64,000 nt of DNA. Origin: Pseudanabaena sp. Salubria-1. Lineage in GTDB: Bacteria; Cyanobacteriota; Cyanobacteriia; Pseudanabaenales; Pseudanabaenaceae. Location of the stretch: contig JALQCR010000001.1 in assembly GCA_023336205.1 (NCBI GenBank), positions 248,001 to 312,000 on the forward strand, in the 5' to 3' direction. The notes below the pieces were generated by a model. It made no database searches, had not been told where the DNA came from, and saw nothing but the letters and a program-made list of their open reading frames with translations. Shown one piece after another: positions 63,855 through 64,000 of the stretch; within the stretch, counting starts at the first letter, position 1, and each line of letters starts with the position of its first letter. Made by a program: the position numbers and the translations under genes.

Positions 63855-64000
63855 ATGAGCGAACCAACTCCCTACGAAAAATTAGGAGTCAACGACGAAG
63901 CCTCCTTTGAAGAAGTGCGCGATGCACGCGATCGCCTATTGCGCGAAAATGAGGGGGATGAGTCTCAACAAGAAATTATCGAGGTTGCTTACGATGCCAT
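63855..64000 (+). CDS. CPP1-like (J-like) family protein, truncated by window edge
   Basis: 48 codons are visible: MSEPTPYEKLGVNDEASFEE then VRDARDRLLRENEG. This is the N-terminus of the cyanobacterial CPP1-like family (DUF3353), with a J-like domain lacking the HPD motif. The plant homologue is a chaperone-like protein of POR stability, which suggests but does not prove a link to chlorophyll synthesis. A purine-rich GGAAAAA run precedes ATG. Confidence 0.8.
   Translation, partial: MSEPTPYEKLGVNDEASFEEVRDARDRLLRENEGDESQQEIIEVAYDA

Noticed and set aside
1..64000. tRNA or rRNA genes
   Set aside because: No GTTCRANYC-type T-loop with a paired acceptor stem and no rRNA-like conserved blocks were recognised by eye. 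A tRNAscan run would be decisive.

Overview
The window is chromosomal DNA of a cyanobacterium. The palindrome GCGATCGC (HIP1, the cyanobacterial highly iterated palindrome) occurs throughout, and typical cyanobacterial genes are present: nrtA/nrtB/nrtC/nrtD nitrate uptake, ndhB, plant-type ferredoxin petF, the bicarbonate transporter pair sbtA/sbtB, the alkane pair ado/aar and a CPP1-like gene. A Pseudanabaena-like freshwater organism is my guess; genus cannot be fixed from the sequence alone. No tRNA, rRNA or CRISPR array was seen.

Layout. 1-3.3 kb: end of a radical SAM gene, a small gene plus an HNH nuclease remnant, a tandem array of HIP1-bounded ~62-bp repeats, and a toxin-antitoxin (TA) locus whose toxin is frameshifted. 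3.3-5.2 kb: a two-gene ATPase/DUF4276 module resembling split OLD-type defence systems. 5.3-9 kb: an XRE/MmyB-type regulator divergent from two small membrane proteins, and a SWIM zinc-finger protein. 8.9-10.8 kb: an Rpn nuclease remnant cut by an IS1-type element and two antitoxins without working toxins. 10.8-17 kb: proS, a DUF790/Bax1-like gene, and a hybrid sensor kinase split by a 134-bp MITE. 17.5-25.1 kb: the nitrate transporter cluster on the minus strand, with nrtC split by an IS and the same palindrome in all three spacers. 25.6-27.1 kb: ndhB. 27.2-34.2 kb: an island of TA modules (a VapBC-type pair, mazEF, brnTA), decayed toxins, two PD-(D/E)XK-like proteins and a transposon. 34.6-39.6 kb: a 1661-residue STAND ATPase with 14 nearly identical WD40 repeats. 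39.7-50.7 kb: mostly housekeeping (pepA, a TolC-type exporter, a PPOX-fold protein, an SGNH hydrolase, an aspartate aminotransferase, a beta-hydroxyacid dehydrogenase, a pilin-like protein) and a second hybrid kinase, split by an ISKra4-type element. 53.4-64 kb: aar/ado, glyS, petF, murJ, sbtA/sbtB, a NUDIX hydrolase, a Uma2 protein and the start of a CPP1-like gene.

Two themes stand out. First, mobile DNA has broken genes cleanly and probably recently. Removing the element plus one target duplication restores a single reading frame in three cases: the MITE kinase (853 aa), nrtC (665 aa) and the CBS-PAS kinase (893 aa). Second, several families of palindromic repeats fill nearly every gap. 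Some are nested in one another, some carry variable but base-paired stems, and one family is translated in frame inside two proteins. TA loci tend to keep the antitoxin while the toxin is deleted or frameshifted (four cases).

The most unusual objects are the homogenised WD40 array of the STAND protein together with the palindrome inserted in its ATPase domain, the MITE that supplies a new start codon to half a kinase, and the reciprocal nesting of two repeat families.
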